A DNA stretch of 64,000 nt from Agarivorans gilvus. Its GTDB lineage: Bacteria; Pseudomonadota; Gammaproteobacteria; Enterobacterales; Celerinatantimonadaceae. Every line of letters starts with the position of its first letter. The stretch's first letter is position 1. Shown here piece by piece: positions 17,689-26,950 of the stretch. The notes beneath the pieces were generated by a model. The model made no database searches, had not been told where the DNA came from, and worked only from the letters and a program-made list of their open reading frames with translations. The translations under genes were made by a program, and so were the position numbers. The stretch covers positions 444,001 through 508,000 of the forward strand of contig NZ_CP013021.1 of NCBI RefSeq assembly GCF_001420915.1, given 5' to 3'.

Positions 17689-18414
17689 ATGAATATGAAA
17701 AAAAATATCGTTATTTTGACTGGCGCGGGCGTATCTGCGGAATCTGGAATAAAAACCTTTCGTGATGCTGATGGTCTTTGGGAAAAACATCGTGTAGAAG
17801 ATGTCGCAACGCCAGAAGCCTACCAGCGCGATCCCGATTTTGTTGACCAGTTTTATAATTTAAGACGTCAACAATTACAAAGTGAAGAGGTGAAACCCAA
17901 CTTGGCTCATTACGCTATTGCCGAATTGGAGCAGCAGCAAAACGTTGAGCTGCTATTGATCACCCAAAATATCGATAACCTTCATGAATTAGCCGGAAGC
18001 CAAAATGTTTTGCATATGCATGGTGAGTTGCTAAAAGCTCGCTGTCCTGTGAGTAATCAAACCACGGAATGGAACGGTGACCTTAACAACACAACTTTAT
18101 GTACCTGCTGTCAGTTTCCCGCTCGACTAAGGCCACATGTGGTATGGTTTGGTGAAATGCCGCTAGGTTTAGACAAGATTTACCATCAACTAAACTACTG
18201 TGATATATTCATCGCGATCGGTACCTCTGGGCATGTGTTTCCGGCAGGTGGTTTCGTCCACGAAGCGGCTAGCCACGATGCAAGAACTATCGAGTTAAAC
18301 CTCGAACCTTCTGAGATGCAAAGTGAATTTGCTGAGCATTATTATGGTCCAGCCAGCGAGTTGGTACCTAGCTTTTTACAACAATTAACCGAACAACTAA
18401 GAGAGACTACTTGA
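17689..18414 (+). CDS. cobB: NAD-dependent protein deacylase, sirtuin class III (CobB)
   Basis: 241 residues. It removes acetyl and succinyl groups from lysines using NAD+. Visible: GAGVSAESGIKTFRDADGLW (NAD loop), TQNIDNLHELAGS, catalytic His in LHMHGEL, zinc cysteines including CTCC, and the Tyr-x-x-Arg pair in FYNLRRQQL that marks desuccinylase-competent class III sirtuins. Start at 17689 or the in-frame ATG 17695; the first gives MNMKKN. It overlaps the next gene by 4 bp (TTGA), so the two are co-translated. Confidence 0.94.
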   Translation: MNMKKNIVILTGAGVSAESGIKTFRDADGLWEKHRVEDVATPEAYQRDPDFVDQFYNLRRQQLQSEEVKPNLAHYAIAELEQQQNVELLLITQNIDNLHELAGSQNVLHMHGELLKARCPVSNQTTEWNGDLNNTTLCTCCQFPARLRPHVVWFGEMPLGLDKIYHQLNYCDIFIAIGTSGHVFPAGGFVHEAASHDARTIELNLEPSEMQSEFAEHYYGPASELVPSFLQQLTEQLRETT

Positions 18415-19169
18415 AAAAGATACTACTACTTGGCCTCGCCAGCTATGTTTTATTCGGCTGCGAGCCTGCGTCAACTCAGCATCAACTAGATTCAAAACAA
18501 TTACCCCAGCTTAGTGAAATACAGGACGTTTCGGTAAAAAAGCAGACCTTTACCGACTTCATTCTTCCGCTAGTTGAGGCCAGTAATAATGACATTATTG
18601 AGCAGCGTAAGCAGTTATTAGAAATTAGACACAGTTTTAGACGTGACAACAAGCTCTCTAATAGTGAACAGCAGCAGTTAAAAGAGTTGGCAGAGCTCTA
18701 TCGTGTTGCCTTAACGATTAGCCCTGCTAAACAAATTTCTCAGCTATTAGTTAAAGTCGATTTGATCCCGCCCGCATTAGTACTCGCTCAAGCAGCAAAT
18801 GAATCCGCTTGGGGAACATCGCGCTTTGCGGTAGAAGGTAATAACCTATTTGGCCAATGGTGTTATAAGCAGGGTTGTGGTTTAGTGCCACTAAACCGAG
18901 TAGAAGGAGCCTATCATGAAGTGCGTAAGTTCGATTCAGTTTATCAATCGGTCAAGGCTTACATGCTGAACTTAAATAGCAATCCTGCTTATCAAGAATT
19001 TCAGCAGAGCCGCTTTGAAGAAAGAAAATCTGGCGAGCTCAACGGGCAGTCGCTAGCAAGTCACCTTACTAGCTACTCTGAACGTGGTGAGGCTTATGTT
19101 GAAGAACTTCAACAGATGATGCGAGTCAATGGCGATTTGTGGCCTATTCGTTTAGACCTTACCCGTTAA
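18411..19169 (+). CDS. Bax-like glucosaminidase-domain lipoprotein
   Basis: 252 residues. It starts with a TTG codon overlapping the cobB stop, confirmed by the immediate signal sequence MKKILLLGLASYVLFGC (lipobox Cys17). The second half has the mannosyl-glycoprotein endo-beta-N-acetylglucosaminidase domain of the Bax family: QAANESAWGTSRFAVEGNNLFGQW with the catalytic Glu in ANESAWGTS, then a Tyr-rich C-terminal part. A peptidoglycan hydrolase acting in the periplasm is expected. The E. coli homologue is Bax, function unclear. It ends 4 bp into convergent ttcA. Confidence 0.85.
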   Translation: MKKILLLGLASYVLFGCEPASTQHQLDSKQLPQLSEIQDVSVKKQTFTDFILPLVEASNNDIIEQRKQLLEIRHSFRRDNKLSNSEQQQLKELAELYRVALTISPAKQISQLLVKVDLIPPALVLAQAANESAWGTSRFAVEGNNLFGQWCYKQGCGLVPLNRVEGAYHEVRKFDSVYQSVKAYMLNLNSNPAYQEFQQSRFEERKSGELNGQSLASHLTSYSERGEAYVEELQQMMRVNGDLWPIRLDLTR

Positions 19170-20062
19170 AGCTCGACAATCTGTACTAGCTCAGGTGACA
19201 GTTTAGATGGCACTTGAGCTTCAAACTCCGGCGCATCAAAACCAATATCTCCACCATCAATAATGCCGCTATCTTTAGTTATGGATTTAAAGTCAAACTG
19301 CTGATGGTCCATGAGGTGCGAAGGCACGACATTTTGAATCGATCTAAACATCGATTCAATACGTCCAGGAAAGCGTTTTTCCCATTCGTTTAGCATTTGT
19401 TTAATTGCTTGGCGCTGAAGGTTTTCTTGAGAGCCACACAAATTACAAGGAATGATAGGGAATTCTTTTAAGTCGGCGTATTTAATCAGGTCAGATTCTT
19501 TACAGTAAGCCATCGGACGGATCACCACGTGCTTACCGTCATCACTTACCAATTTAGGCGGCATGGTTTTAAGTTTTCCGCCGTGGAACATATTCAAGAA
19601 TAGGGTTTCTAGTATGTCGTCGCGGTGGTGACCCAAAGCAATTTTAGTTGCGCCTAACTCGCTGGCGGTTCGATATAAAATGCCGCGGCGTAAACGAGAG
19701 CATAACGAACAGGTAGTCTTACCTTCGGGGATCTTGTCTTTAACGATTGAATAGGTGTCCTCTTCGACAATCTTGTAGTCGATACCTAAACTGGCTAAGT
19801 ACTCTGGCAGAATATGTTCAGGAAACCCAGGTTGCTTTTGGTCTAAATTTACCGCTACGACCTCAAAGCTGATTGGCGCGTGGGCTTTTAAGTTAAGCAA
19901 TATGTCGAGCATGGCATAGCTGTCTTTACCTCCAGACAAACACACCATTACTTTATCTCCGTCTTCAATCATGTTGAAGTCACCAATGGCTTGGCCCACA
20001 TGGCGACGAATACGTTTTTGAAGTTTGTTGTGGTTGTACTGTTGTTTAGCTGTAACTGACAT
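19166..20062 (-). CDS. ttcA: tRNA 2-thiocytidine(32) synthetase
   Basis: 298 residues from the chosen start MSVTAKQQYN. It thiolates C32 of several tRNAs using ATP, a 4Fe-4S cluster and a persulfide. The PP-loop motif SGGKDSY is at about residue 50, and the paired cysteines CSLC and CNLC hold the cluster. The open frame extends 10 codons further, but that extension runs into the loop of a terminator hairpin and has no conserved sequence, so ATG 20062 is preferred. It lies downstream of uspE with a terminator only about 10 bp ahead of its start codon. Confidence 0.94.
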   Translation of the reverse strand: MSVTAKQQYNHNKLQKRIRRHVGQAIGDFNMIEDGDKVMVCLSGGKDSYAMLDILLNLKAHAPISFEVVAVNLDQKQPGFPEHILPEYLASLGIDYKIVEEDTYSIVKDKIPEGKTTCSLCSRLRRGILYRTASELGATKIALGHHRDDILETLFLNMFHGGKLKTMPPKLVSDDGKHVVIRPMAYCKESDLIKYADLKEFPIIPCNLCGSQENLQRQAIKQMLNEWEKRFPGRIESMFRSIQNVVPSHLMDHQQFDFKSITKDSGIIDGGDIGFDAPEFEAQVPSKLSPELVQIVEL

Positions 20063-20071
20063 AAGGCATTC

Positions 20072-20108
20072 CCAATAAAAAAGCGGGGACATTATATATC
20101 CCCGCTTT
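20072..20108 (-). terminator. Intrinsic terminator between uspE and ttcA
   Basis: On the minus strand AAAGCGGGGA (20099-20108) pairs with TCCCCGCTTT (20080-20089), a 10-bp stem with a 9-base loop, followed by T6 then ATT (to 20072). It ends about 10 bp before the ttcA start codon, leaving no room for a separate ttcA promoter downstream. Confidence 0.9.
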
Positions 20109-20141
20109 GCTTACGCAATGTTTAGCGTAATTTAGAGTCAG

Positions 20142-21074
20142 TTATTTTTCGAAAGGACTAACAAAGTTGTGTGGTTTTAAGGCCAACAAGTCGCAATCTA
20201 GCTGATCAATCACATGCTCTGCGGTATTACCGATGAGTGCAGCACTAAAGCCACTGCGACCAGAGGTGCCTAATATGACAATCTCAGCATTTATTTGACT
20301 GGCCACCTCTGGAATCACATCGTCAGGTAAACCTTCTTCTAAATGTTTAGTCACAGCTTGTTCGAACTGCTCGTCGACAAACTTATCCAAAGCCTTTTTG
20401 TGAAATTCCATGACATTTTTGTTGTACTTGAGTGGATCGAAATCGGGAAGCTCAATGGCAATATTTACCGGAGCCGAAGGATAGGCCGTTACAATATGCA
20501 CCTCAGCGTCAAGAAGCTTACTCAAGTCTTTGGTCTCTTGTGCAATTTTTTGATTTAACTTGTGATGGTCTTCGTCTTCTGCACCTGCGTGAATAGCAGC
20601 AATAATTTTACCTTTGGTAGGCCAATCGTGCTCTTTTACCATCATTACGGGTGTTGGACACTTGCGAAGTATGTGCCAGTCATTTGGAGTGAAAATGATC
20701 GATTGCAGGGTGGGATGTGGGTGAGTGGCTTTAACCACCAAATCATGGCCGAAATCCAATACTTCTTGAATTACACTCTCGTATAGTCGGTTGTTCCAAA
20801 CCACCTTAGTTTCAATCTCTATGCCCGAAGATTGATAGGTAGCAATAATTTCGTTTAACCATACATTACGCTCTTCAATGACCCCAGAGCGCATTGCTTC
20901 GCGTTCTTCGCCAGATAACATCGACGTCATCTCATAAGAAAAATCATAAATGGTTAATAGAGCTTTGATTTTTGCCTTGTCTTCTTTTTGGGCAAGAAAT
21001 ACTGCGCGAGACAAAGCAGCTTGGGTGTCGTGAAGGGGGTCAATGACCACTAAGATATTACGATACTTAATCAT
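20142..21074 (-). CDS. uspE: Universal stress protein UspE
   Basis: 310 residues made of two tandem Usp domains (about 1-150 and 155-305); the second has the nucleotide-binding pattern ILGTSGRSGFSAALIGNTAEHV. UspE is cytoplasmic and associated with stress survival, motility and adhesion in E. coli. It lies directly downstream of fnr, as in E. coli, and an FNR-like box precedes it. AGGAG (AGGAGCT) precedes the ATG. Confidence 0.93.
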   Translation of the reverse strand: MIKYRNILVVIDPLHDTQAALSRAVFLAQKEDKAKIKALLTIYDFSYEMTSMLSGEEREAMRSGVIEERNVWLNEIIATYQSSGIEIETKVVWNNRLYESVIQEVLDFGHDLVVKATHPHPTLQSIIFTPNDWHILRKCPTPVMMVKEHDWPTKGKIIAAIHAGAEDEDHHKLNQKIAQETKDLSKLLDAEVHIVTAYPSAPVNIAIELPDFDPLKYNKNVMEFHKKALDKFVDEQFEQAVTKHLEEGLPDDVIPEVASQINAEIVILGTSGRSGFSAALIGNTAEHVIDQLDCDLLALKPHNFVSPFEK

Positions 21075-21177
21075 GAAGCAGCTCCTAAGATACTAGAATA
21101 GCTACTTATAACTTTAGACTAAATTGTTGGAAATAAATTGGACTTAGTTAACACTGACCTAGATTTTTATTGCTTGC

Positions 21178-21191
21178 TTGATATAAATCAG
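21178..21191 (-). promoter_or_regulatory. Candidate FNR box upstream of uspE
   Basis: TTGAT-ATAA-ATCAG, one base away from the consensus TTGAT-N4-ATCAA, lying in the fnr-uspE gap about 104 bp upstream of the uspE start. It suggests oxygen-dependent control of uspE independent of fnr read-through. Confidence 0.5.
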
Positions 21192-21209
21192 GCCAGTGTT
21201 TTTAGATAC

Positions 21210-21962
21210 TTAGCTGTTTTTAGTGCCAGCTAGTTGGCGAAGCGCATCACGATCGTTAATTGAGATATATTTGCCTTTCACCGCAATCATATCGGCTTTT
21301 TGGAAACGCCCCAATAAACGAGAAATAGTCTCAACGGTAAGCCCTAAATAGTTACCGATATCACCACGAGTCATGGTGAGACGAAACTCACGAGGCGAGA
21401 AGCCACGCTCTGAAAAGCGTTGTGATAGACCATAAATAAAAGCAGCGAGACGCTCTTCAGCGTTCTTTTTGCTTAACAATAGGATCATTTCTTGGTCGGC
21501 GACGATTTCATTACTCATTAGCCGCAACATTTGGCGACGTAATTTAGGCATAGACGCTGATAGTTCATCCATAATATCAAAAGGGATTTCGCACACCATT
21601 GAGGTTTCCAAAGCTTGAGCGAAGCTAGGGTGCTCTTGAGTGTTAATGGCGTCAAAGCCGACTAAATCTCCCGCTAGATGAAAACCAGTGATTTGCTCAT
21701 CACCTTGTTCAGTAATGGTGTACGACTTGATTGTACCTGAGCGTATGGCATAAAGGCTTTTTAGCTTATCGCCAGCGGCAAAAATTTCTTCACCTTTTTG
21801 GATAGGCTTTTTACGTTCGATAATACTGTCTAGTCTATCCAACTCTGTCTCATTTAGAGAGAAAGGGATACACAATTGGGCAATACTACAATCTTGGCAG
21901 TGGATTTCACATCCGCCCGTTTGGATTCGTTGACTGGCTTTTGGATTAATGCTCATACTCAA
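21210..21962 (-). CDS. fnr: FNR (EtrA), oxygen-sensing transcription regulator
   Basis: 250 residues, like E. coli FNR. The N-terminal cysteine set C-x5-C-x2-C-x5-C (CEIHCQDCSIAQLC) plus a further Cys at ETSMVCEIP gives the 4Fe-4S cluster; a cyclic-nucleotide-fold domain and the C-terminal HTH with recognition helix LTVETISRLLGRFQ (E-x2-SR of FNR type) follow. It activates anaerobic and microaerobic genes and here neighbours the cbb3 oxidase locus, a likely target. Confidence 0.96.
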   Translation of the reverse strand: MSMSINPKASQRIQTGGCEIHCQDCSIAQLCIPFSLNETELDRLDSIIERKKPIQKGEEIFAAGDKLKSLYAIRSGTIKSYTITEQGDEQITGFHLAGDLVGFDAINTQEHPSFAQALETSMVCEIPFDIMDELSASMPKLRRQMLRLMSNEIVADQEMILLLSKKNAEERLAAFIYGLSQRFSERGFSPREFRLTMTRGDIGNYLGLTVETISRLLGRFQKADMIAVKGKYISINDRDALRQLAGTKNS

Positions 21963-22024
21963 ACTATGCTATAGGAGTTCGCGCCAATTCTAACCCTAAT
22001 ATAAAAAACTTTCTAGCCTTATTG

Positions 22025-22687
22025 CTACAACAATGTAACAACTTGGTACACTCCTAAAGCCAAGACCATTAATCCTGACCCCACTTGTAGCCAGCGATGG
22101 CCCATTACATGGTTAAGTTGTTGACCTAAAAGCACTGTTGCCAGCATTACACTGAAAGTCCCCATGCCAAAGCTGAACATAACCCCAGCACCGGCCAACC
22201 AGTTGGCTTGACTGGCACTAAGGGTGAGGTTGGAATAGACCAAGCCACAAGGCAGCCAGCCCCATAACAATCCTAAAGGAATACTGGATAAAGGGTGTTG
22301 CACGGCAAGTAAACGGCTGGCGCGAGGCTGAATTTTACGCCATAGCCCTTTGCCCATTGACTCTACCGGGTTTAGAACCGACCACCATCGGGTGAGATGA
22401 ATTCCTAATAGGATTAGCATGATTGCAGCGAGCCACTGTAAAATAGATAACATATAAGCTGAGCGGTGCACATTGCTAATGGCTTGGATAGACCCCGCAA
22501 CAATGGCGCCAGCGATGCTATAGCTAATGATACGCCCAAGGTTGAAGCCGATGCTGACCGCTAATTTAGACGAGGCATTACTGGCGCGTTGTCCCAGAAC
22601 GCAGGCGATACCGCCACACATCGCTATACAGTGACTAGCACCAAATAAACCGGTTATAAACGCCGCCGCGTAATCACTTTGGAACAT
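22025..22687 (-). CDS. Sulfite exporter TauE/SafE-like membrane protein of the cco locus
   Basis: 220 residues from ATG 22687 (MFQSDYAAAFITGLFGASHCIAMCGG). About six hydrophobic helices. The GASHC-x3-CGG stretch is typical of the TauE/SafE- or UreH-like proteins encoded next to ccoS; a role in copper or metal handling for cytochrome oxidase assembly is often proposed but not shown. Upstream codons of the open frame lie in ccoS. The start overlaps the end of ccoS by 14 bp, so it belongs to the ccoHIS transcript. fnr follows 62 bp downstream. Confidence 0.82.
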   Translation of the reverse strand: MFQSDYAAAFITGLFGASHCIAMCGGIACVLGQRASNASSKLAVSIGFNLGRIISYSIAGAIVAGSIQAISNVHRSAYMLSILQWLAAIMLILLGIHLTRWWSVLNPVESMGKGLWRKIQPRASRLLAVQHPLSSIPLGLLWGWLPCGLVYSNLTLSASQANWLAGAGVMFSFGMGTFSVMLATVLLGQQLNHVMGHRWLQVGSGLMVLALGVYQVVTLL

Positions 22688-22853
22688 TATCTTTACTTTT
22701 ATCCGATGTTTGTTTTTTTTCATCAAATAAAATATTAACGCCTTGGCGGTCTAGGTCTTCAAACTGTTCGCTACGAACTGCCCAAAAGAAGATGCCAATA
22801 CCGACGGCGACAAATAACAACGCGATTGGTATTAAAACGAAAATAATGCTCAT
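22674..22853 (-). CDS. ccoS: CcoS, cbb3-type cytochrome oxidase assembly protein
   Basis: 59 residues, read by hand because it is short. It begins MSIIFVLIPIALLFVAVGIG with one membrane helix, then FFWAVRSEQFEDLDRQGV, the family hallmark, and a charged tail. CcoS is needed for inserting haem or copper cofactors into CcoN. The start overlaps the end of ccoI by ATGA (22850-22853), and its own end overlaps the next gene by 14 bp. Confidence 0.95.
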   Translation of the reverse strand: MSIIFVLIPIALLFVAVGIGIFFWAVRSEQFEDLDRQGVNILFDEKKQTSDKSKDNVPK

Positions 22854-25237
22854 CGTTTATTTAGCCTTAAAGAATTAGTCAGTACCGCAAGTGACGATAA
22901 TGACATACCAATGGCAGCCATATAAGGGGTCACTATACCCGCTATTGCTAAGGGTAGAATTAACGCATTGTAACCCAGCGCCCAAGCCAAATTTTGCCTG
23001 ATAATACGTTTGGTTTTTTTAGCGAGTTCTATAGCCTCAACTAAAGTGTTTAACTTTGTGCCTAACAATACCGCGTCAGCACTGGATTTTGCAATGTCGG
23101 TACCCAAGCCCATTGCTACAGATAGTGGCGCGGCAGCTAACACCGGACCGTCGTTAACACCATCACCCAGCATCATTAACTTAGGCGTGGTTTTACTGCG
23201 TTCTTTTACAAATTCTAGCTTCTGCTGTGGTAGGGCTCCACTAACAATTTGGCTAATACCGAGTTGTTCTGCCACAAATGGCACTTGCGCTGAGTCATCT
23301 CCAGTGAGCATGATTAACTCGATGTGTTTTTGGCTCAGGGCTTGGCTAAAACTTACAGCATCATCTTTTAAGGTATCGGATAGGTAAACTCGAGCAAGCA
23401 ATTGTTGTTCGTTCATTAATAGCAGCTCTAACATACCTTGTTTGGCTACCGATGGCTGCTGACAAAATGAGGCTTTACCCAGTTTTAACGCTAAACCATC
23501 AACCTTGCCACTTATTCCCATGCCGGTATGGTGTTCTAGCTCTGTGGCACTTAGTTGTTGGAATTCAGCAAAAGCTTGGGCAATGGGGTGAGAACTTTGT
23601 TGCTCTAAAGCGCCAATTAACTGCAGTATATAAGACTCTGTATATTCGCCATAAGTCTCAATTTGTTGCACCCGTAAGCGACCCTGTGTGAGGGTGCCAG
23701 TTTTATCCGATACCACGGTAGTTACGCTAGCTAAATGTTCCAAAACATGGCCGCGTTTCACCAGTAAACCGTGTTTAGATAGATTATGAGTAGCGGCGGT
23801 AAGTGCTGCAGGCGTAGCTAACGATAGGGCGCAGGGGCAGGTGGCTACGAGTACCGCTAGGGTAATCCAAAAAGCGTCTTCTGGAGAATGAAAATGCCAG
23901 AAAGTATAAGTGAGCGAGGCAATAATCAACAAAGCTAAAACAAAGTAACGTGCCACGGTATCGGCAATAGTTGCGATTTTGGGTTTTTCGCTTTGCGCCT
24001 GTTCTTGTAGCCGCAATATGTTAGCAATAAAGGTGTTTTGTGAAACTGCCTGCACCTGTAAGTGAATGGTTTGCTCGTGGTTTACTGTACCAGCATACAC
24101 CTTGTCACCCAGTGTTTTTAAAATAGGCAGAGACTCACCGGTTAATGATGATTCGTCAAATTCACTTTCACCTTGAATGACGACTCCATCTGCGGGAACC
24201 AATTCCCCAGGCAGAATAACGATAGTATCGCCGCTTGTTAATTTGCTGGCTGCTATACGGTTTTGCTGGCCGTCTGCTTCAATTTTTAACGCCAATTTAG
24301 GCACTAACTTAAGCATGTTTGAACTGGTTTCACTGGCCTTACGGCGCGCTCGAAGCTCTAATAAACGCCCCAGTAATAGTAAAAAAGTAAACATGGAAAC
24401 CGACTCAAAATAGACCTCGCCAGTGCCTTTTACCGTGGCATACAGTGATGCTCCATAAGCGCCTAATAATGCGATAGACACCGGCACATCCATATTTAAG
24501 GTTTTAGCTCTTAAGCTGCGATAAGCACCAAAATAAAAGGGCTGAGCCGAAAATATTAATACTGGCGTTGCCATAATCAGGCTCACCCAACGAAAATAGT
24601 CCCGATAAAGCGTTTCCATTTCTTCGAAAAAGTCACCGTATAAGGCTACCGCAAACATCATCACTTGCATGGTGGCAAGGCCTGCCACTCCTAGTTTAAG
24701 TAAGTGGCTACGATAGAGCTTTCGGTCTAACTCTTCTTGCCTATCGGTCTGAAAGGGGCTGGCGTTATAGCCAAGTTTTTGAATGCTTTGCAATACTTGG
24801 CTGAGCTTGGCTTGGCTGTCATCCCAAATCAAGGTTGCCCGCTGGGTGGTGGAGTTGACTTGAATCTTAATCACCCCAGCAATGCTGGAAACTTGTTTTT
24901 CAATTAGCCAGGCACAAGCTGCACAGGCAATGCCTTCTATTGATAACAGCACTTCCTTAGAGTCGGCATTTTTGGCGACAAACTCTAGCTGAACACTTTC
25001 GTCGTCATAATCGAGCATCTTCACTAATGCATCGGGCACTAGACCCTGGGCACTAGGTGCAGCCGCGGTGCGGTGCTGATAATAATCTTCTAAACCGCTT
25101 TGTACGATGGTCTCGGCTACGGCGGCGCAGCCCTGACAACACATTGCTTGATCTTTACCCAGAATATTAACGTGCAGTTCAACGCCTTTGGGGATCACTT
25201 CGTTACAGTGAAAACACAGCTTGTCACTATTTGCCAT
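22850..25237 (-). CDS. ccoI: CcoI, copper-exporting P-type ATPase for cbb3 oxidase maturation
   Basis: 795 residues. Order: an N-terminal Cys-rich segment (CFHCNEVIP; CCQGC), a heavy-metal-associated domain with CAAC (about 105-108), eight membrane helices with the metal-translocating CPC motif, actuator and phosphorylation domains (DKTGTLTQG with phospho-Asp) and the hinge GDGVNDGPVL. It supplies Cu to the periplasm or membrane for the CuB centre of CcoN. It overlaps ccoH by 11 bp and ccoS by 4 bp. Confidence 0.95.
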   Translation of the reverse strand: MANSDKLCFHCNEVIPKGVELHVNILGKDQAMCCQGCAAVAETIVQSGLEDYYQHRTAAAPSAQGLVPDALVKMLDYDDESVQLEFVAKNADSKEVLLSIEGIACAACAWLIEKQVSSIAGVIKIQVNSTTQRATLIWDDSQAKLSQVLQSIQKLGYNASPFQTDRQEELDRKLYRSHLLKLGVAGLATMQVMMFAVALYGDFFEEMETLYRDYFRWVSLIMATPVLIFSAQPFYFGAYRSLRAKTLNMDVPVSIALLGAYGASLYATVKGTGEVYFESVSMFTFLLLLGRLLELRARRKASETSSNMLKLVPKLALKIEADGQQNRIAASKLTSGDTIVILPGELVPADGVVIQGESEFDESSLTGESLPILKTLGDKVYAGTVNHEQTIHLQVQAVSQNTFIANILRLQEQAQSEKPKIATIADTVARYFVLALLIIASLTYTFWHFHSPEDAFWITLAVLVATCPCALSLATPAALTAATHNLSKHGLLVKRGHVLEHLASVTTVVSDKTGTLTQGRLRVQQIETYGEYTESYILQLIGALEQQSSHPIAQAFAEFQQLSATELEHHTGMGISGKVDGLALKLGKASFCQQPSVAKQGMLELLLMNEQQLLARVYLSDTLKDDAVSFSQALSQKHIELIMLTGDDSAQVPFVAEQLGISQIVSGALPQQKLEFVKERSKTTPKLMMLGDGVNDGPVLAAAPLSVAMGLGTDIAKSSADAVLLGTKLNTLVEAIELAKKTKRIIRQNLAWALGYNALILPLAIAGIVTPYMAAIGMSLSSLAVLTNSLRLNKR

Positions 25238-25709
25238 CGATATGTTCTACGTTGTACAGCGGTAGTTGCAGTTCCTCTTGTAAACGCCAGCTATCGTCCA
25301 TGGGACTGATACGTAAAAACCAACGGCCATTTTCATTTAAATCATCCCCAAAGCGATAACGCCCGCTAGCATCGGCGGTAACAACATAGCTGCGGTCATT
25401 TTTGGCTAAGGTTTTATGGGCAAGCTCAATTTTTAAGGGTTGGTTTTTCTGTGCTTCGGGTAAATCCATGCTTAACACTAAGCCCTGAGGCGCAGGTAAT
25501 ACTCTAGCCTTAATACCTAGTTGTTCGGCGTGCTCAATTAAAGACAGATCGGCATTAATCGCTTTACCTTTTTTATAATAAGATTCTACAACCATGTCGT
25601 TATTGGTAGAGCTGGCTAAATAAAAGGTATAGAGACTGGCAGTAACGGCTGCCATGGGAAGGGCAATTAAGAACCAGGGCCAAAATTGTTTATACCAAGC
25701 TTGTTGCAT
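25227..25709 (-). CDS. ccoH: CcoH/FixH family oxidase assembly protein
   Basis: 160 residues with one N-terminal helix (FLIALPMAAVTASLYTFYLA) and a periplasmic beta domain; the VESYYKKGKAINADLSLIEHAEQLG stretch is typical of FixH. It binds the cbb3 complex late in assembly. It starts after a strong terminator that separates it from ccoNOQP, so it is a second, weaker expressed unit (ccoHIS). Confidence 0.9.
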   Translation of the reverse strand: MQQAWYKQFWPWFLIALPMAAVTASLYTFYLASSTNNDMVVESYYKKGKAINADLSLIEHAEQLGIKARVLPAPQGLVLSMDLPEAQKNQPLKIELAHKTLAKNDRSYVVTADASGRYRFGDDLNENGRWFLRISPMDDSWRLQEELQLPLYNVEHIDGK

Positions 25710-25750
25710 AAGTGATTACATCCATTCACAAAGAGAGCCTAAATATAACA

Positions 25751-25780
25751 AAAAAAGCGGCGCATATGCGCCGCTTTTTT
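25751..25780. terminator. Palindromic terminator between ccoP and ccoH
   Basis: A perfect 30-bp palindrome (15-base arms) running from A6-GCGGCGCAT to its complement and ending in T6; in RNA a 13-bp stem with a 4-base loop. On the minus strand it terminates ccoNOQP, allowing only partial read-through to ccoHIS. Confidence 0.9.
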
Positions 25781-25791
25781 AACATTTTAAA

Positions 25792-26760
25792 CTATTCAGT
25801 TCTAGAAAGTTGATAAACGTAAGCAGAAATAAGCTGAATTTTATCTTCTCCCAGAATATCCTTCCAGGCTGGCATTACGCCGTTACGACCGTAACGAATA
25901 GTTTCTTCAATGGCGCGGCGAGAGCCGCCATACAGCCAAATACCATTAGTAAGGTTAGGTGCACCCACCGCATAGCTACCGGTACCATCGGCGCCGTGAC
26001 AAGCAGCACAAACCACGAAGCGATTTTTACCGTTGGCTGCGTCAACTTCGTTAACCTTCCGGCCAGATAGGCTTAACACATAAGCGGCAACTTCACGAAT
26101 ACCGTCATCACCTAAAGCGGCTTCCCATGTCGGCATTTGACCTTGGCGACCGTGCATAATGGTAGTTTTAATTGCATCGCCAGTACCACCGTATAACCAG
26201 TCGTTATCGGTAAGGTTAGGGAAGCCTTTACCACCACGAGCAGAAGAGCCGTGACACTGAGAACAGTTCTGCAGGTATAAACGTTGGCCAATGCGAATCG
26301 CATTTTCGTCTTCAGATAACTCTTCAACGCTACGGTATTCGCCGTTCTCGTTGTAGGCCACTTGACGGAATACTTCGCCAAAACGCTCGTCTGCTTTAAC
26401 AATTTCACTGTGATATTGGTTTGCTACGGTATCATCATAAGCGGCAACCAATTGTTCACCTTCTGCAATGCTCTTAATATTCTTCTCGGCGCTCTTCCAG
26501 CCTAAAAAGCCTTGCCAATTACCTAAGCCAGGGTAGGCCGCTAGGTAAACCAAGGAGAACACGATAGTGATGATAAACATGTACGACCACCATTTAGGAA
26601 GAGGGTTGTTTAACTCCTCAATTCCATCAAATTTGTGGCCCATTGATTCGCCGTCTTTAACGCCGGTATTATTTTTTGTACAAACTCTTAGCAGTATGAA
26701 GCAACCTACGATGCTGGCTAAGGTTATTACAGTAATCCACACGCTCCAAAATGTGCTCAT
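25792..26760 (-). CDS. ccoP: CcoP, dihaem cytochrome c subunit of cbb3 oxidase
   Basis: 322 residues. Two N-terminal membrane helices, then a periplasmic part with two class I c-haem sites, CSQCH and CAACH, each followed by a Met-ligand loop (QMPTW, VMPAW). It passes electrons from c-type cytochromes to CcoO. It overlaps ccoQ by 4 bp. Confidence 0.96.
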   Translation of the reverse strand: MSTFWSVWITVITLASIVGCFILLRVCTKNNTGVKDGESMGHKFDGIEELNNPLPKWWSYMFIITIVFSLVYLAAYPGLGNWQGFLGWKSAEKNIKSIAEGEQLVAAYDDTVANQYHSEIVKADERFGEVFRQVAYNENGEYRSVEELSEDENAIRIGQRLYLQNCSQCHGSSARGGKGFPNLTDNDWLYGGTGDAIKTTIMHGRQGQMPTWEAALGDDGIREVAAYVLSLSGRKVNEVDAANGKNRFVVCAACHGADGTGSYAVGAPNLTNGIWLYGGSRRAIEETIRYGRNGVMPAWKDILGEDKIQLISAYVYQLSRTE

Positions 26761-26939
26761 TTTTTCTGTGCTCCTTCAAAGTCCTTTGTAGGGCTAGTTT
26801 TTGGTTCATCGGCAAAAACCAAATTGGCAGCCTCTGCAAAATCCTTTTTGCGCTTTTTGCTATATGCCCAAGCTATAATGCCGATGAAAATCGCCATTAG
26901 GAACGCAGTATATAGGCCACTAAATGTACCAAAGTCCAT
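26757..26939 (-). CDS. ccoQ: CcoQ, small subunit of cbb3 oxidase
   Basis: 60 residues: MDFGTFSGLYTAFLMAIFIGIIAWAYSKKRKKDF is one membrane helix followed by the basic stop-transfer typical of CcoQ (FixQ), which stabilises CcoP in the complex. It lies 11 bp after ccoO and overlaps ccoP by 4 bp. Confidence 0.94.
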   Translation of the reverse strand: MDFGTFSGLYTAFLMAIFIGIIAWAYSKKRKKDFAEAANLVFADEPKTSPTKDFEGAQKK

Positions 26940-26950
26940 AAACTAACTCC

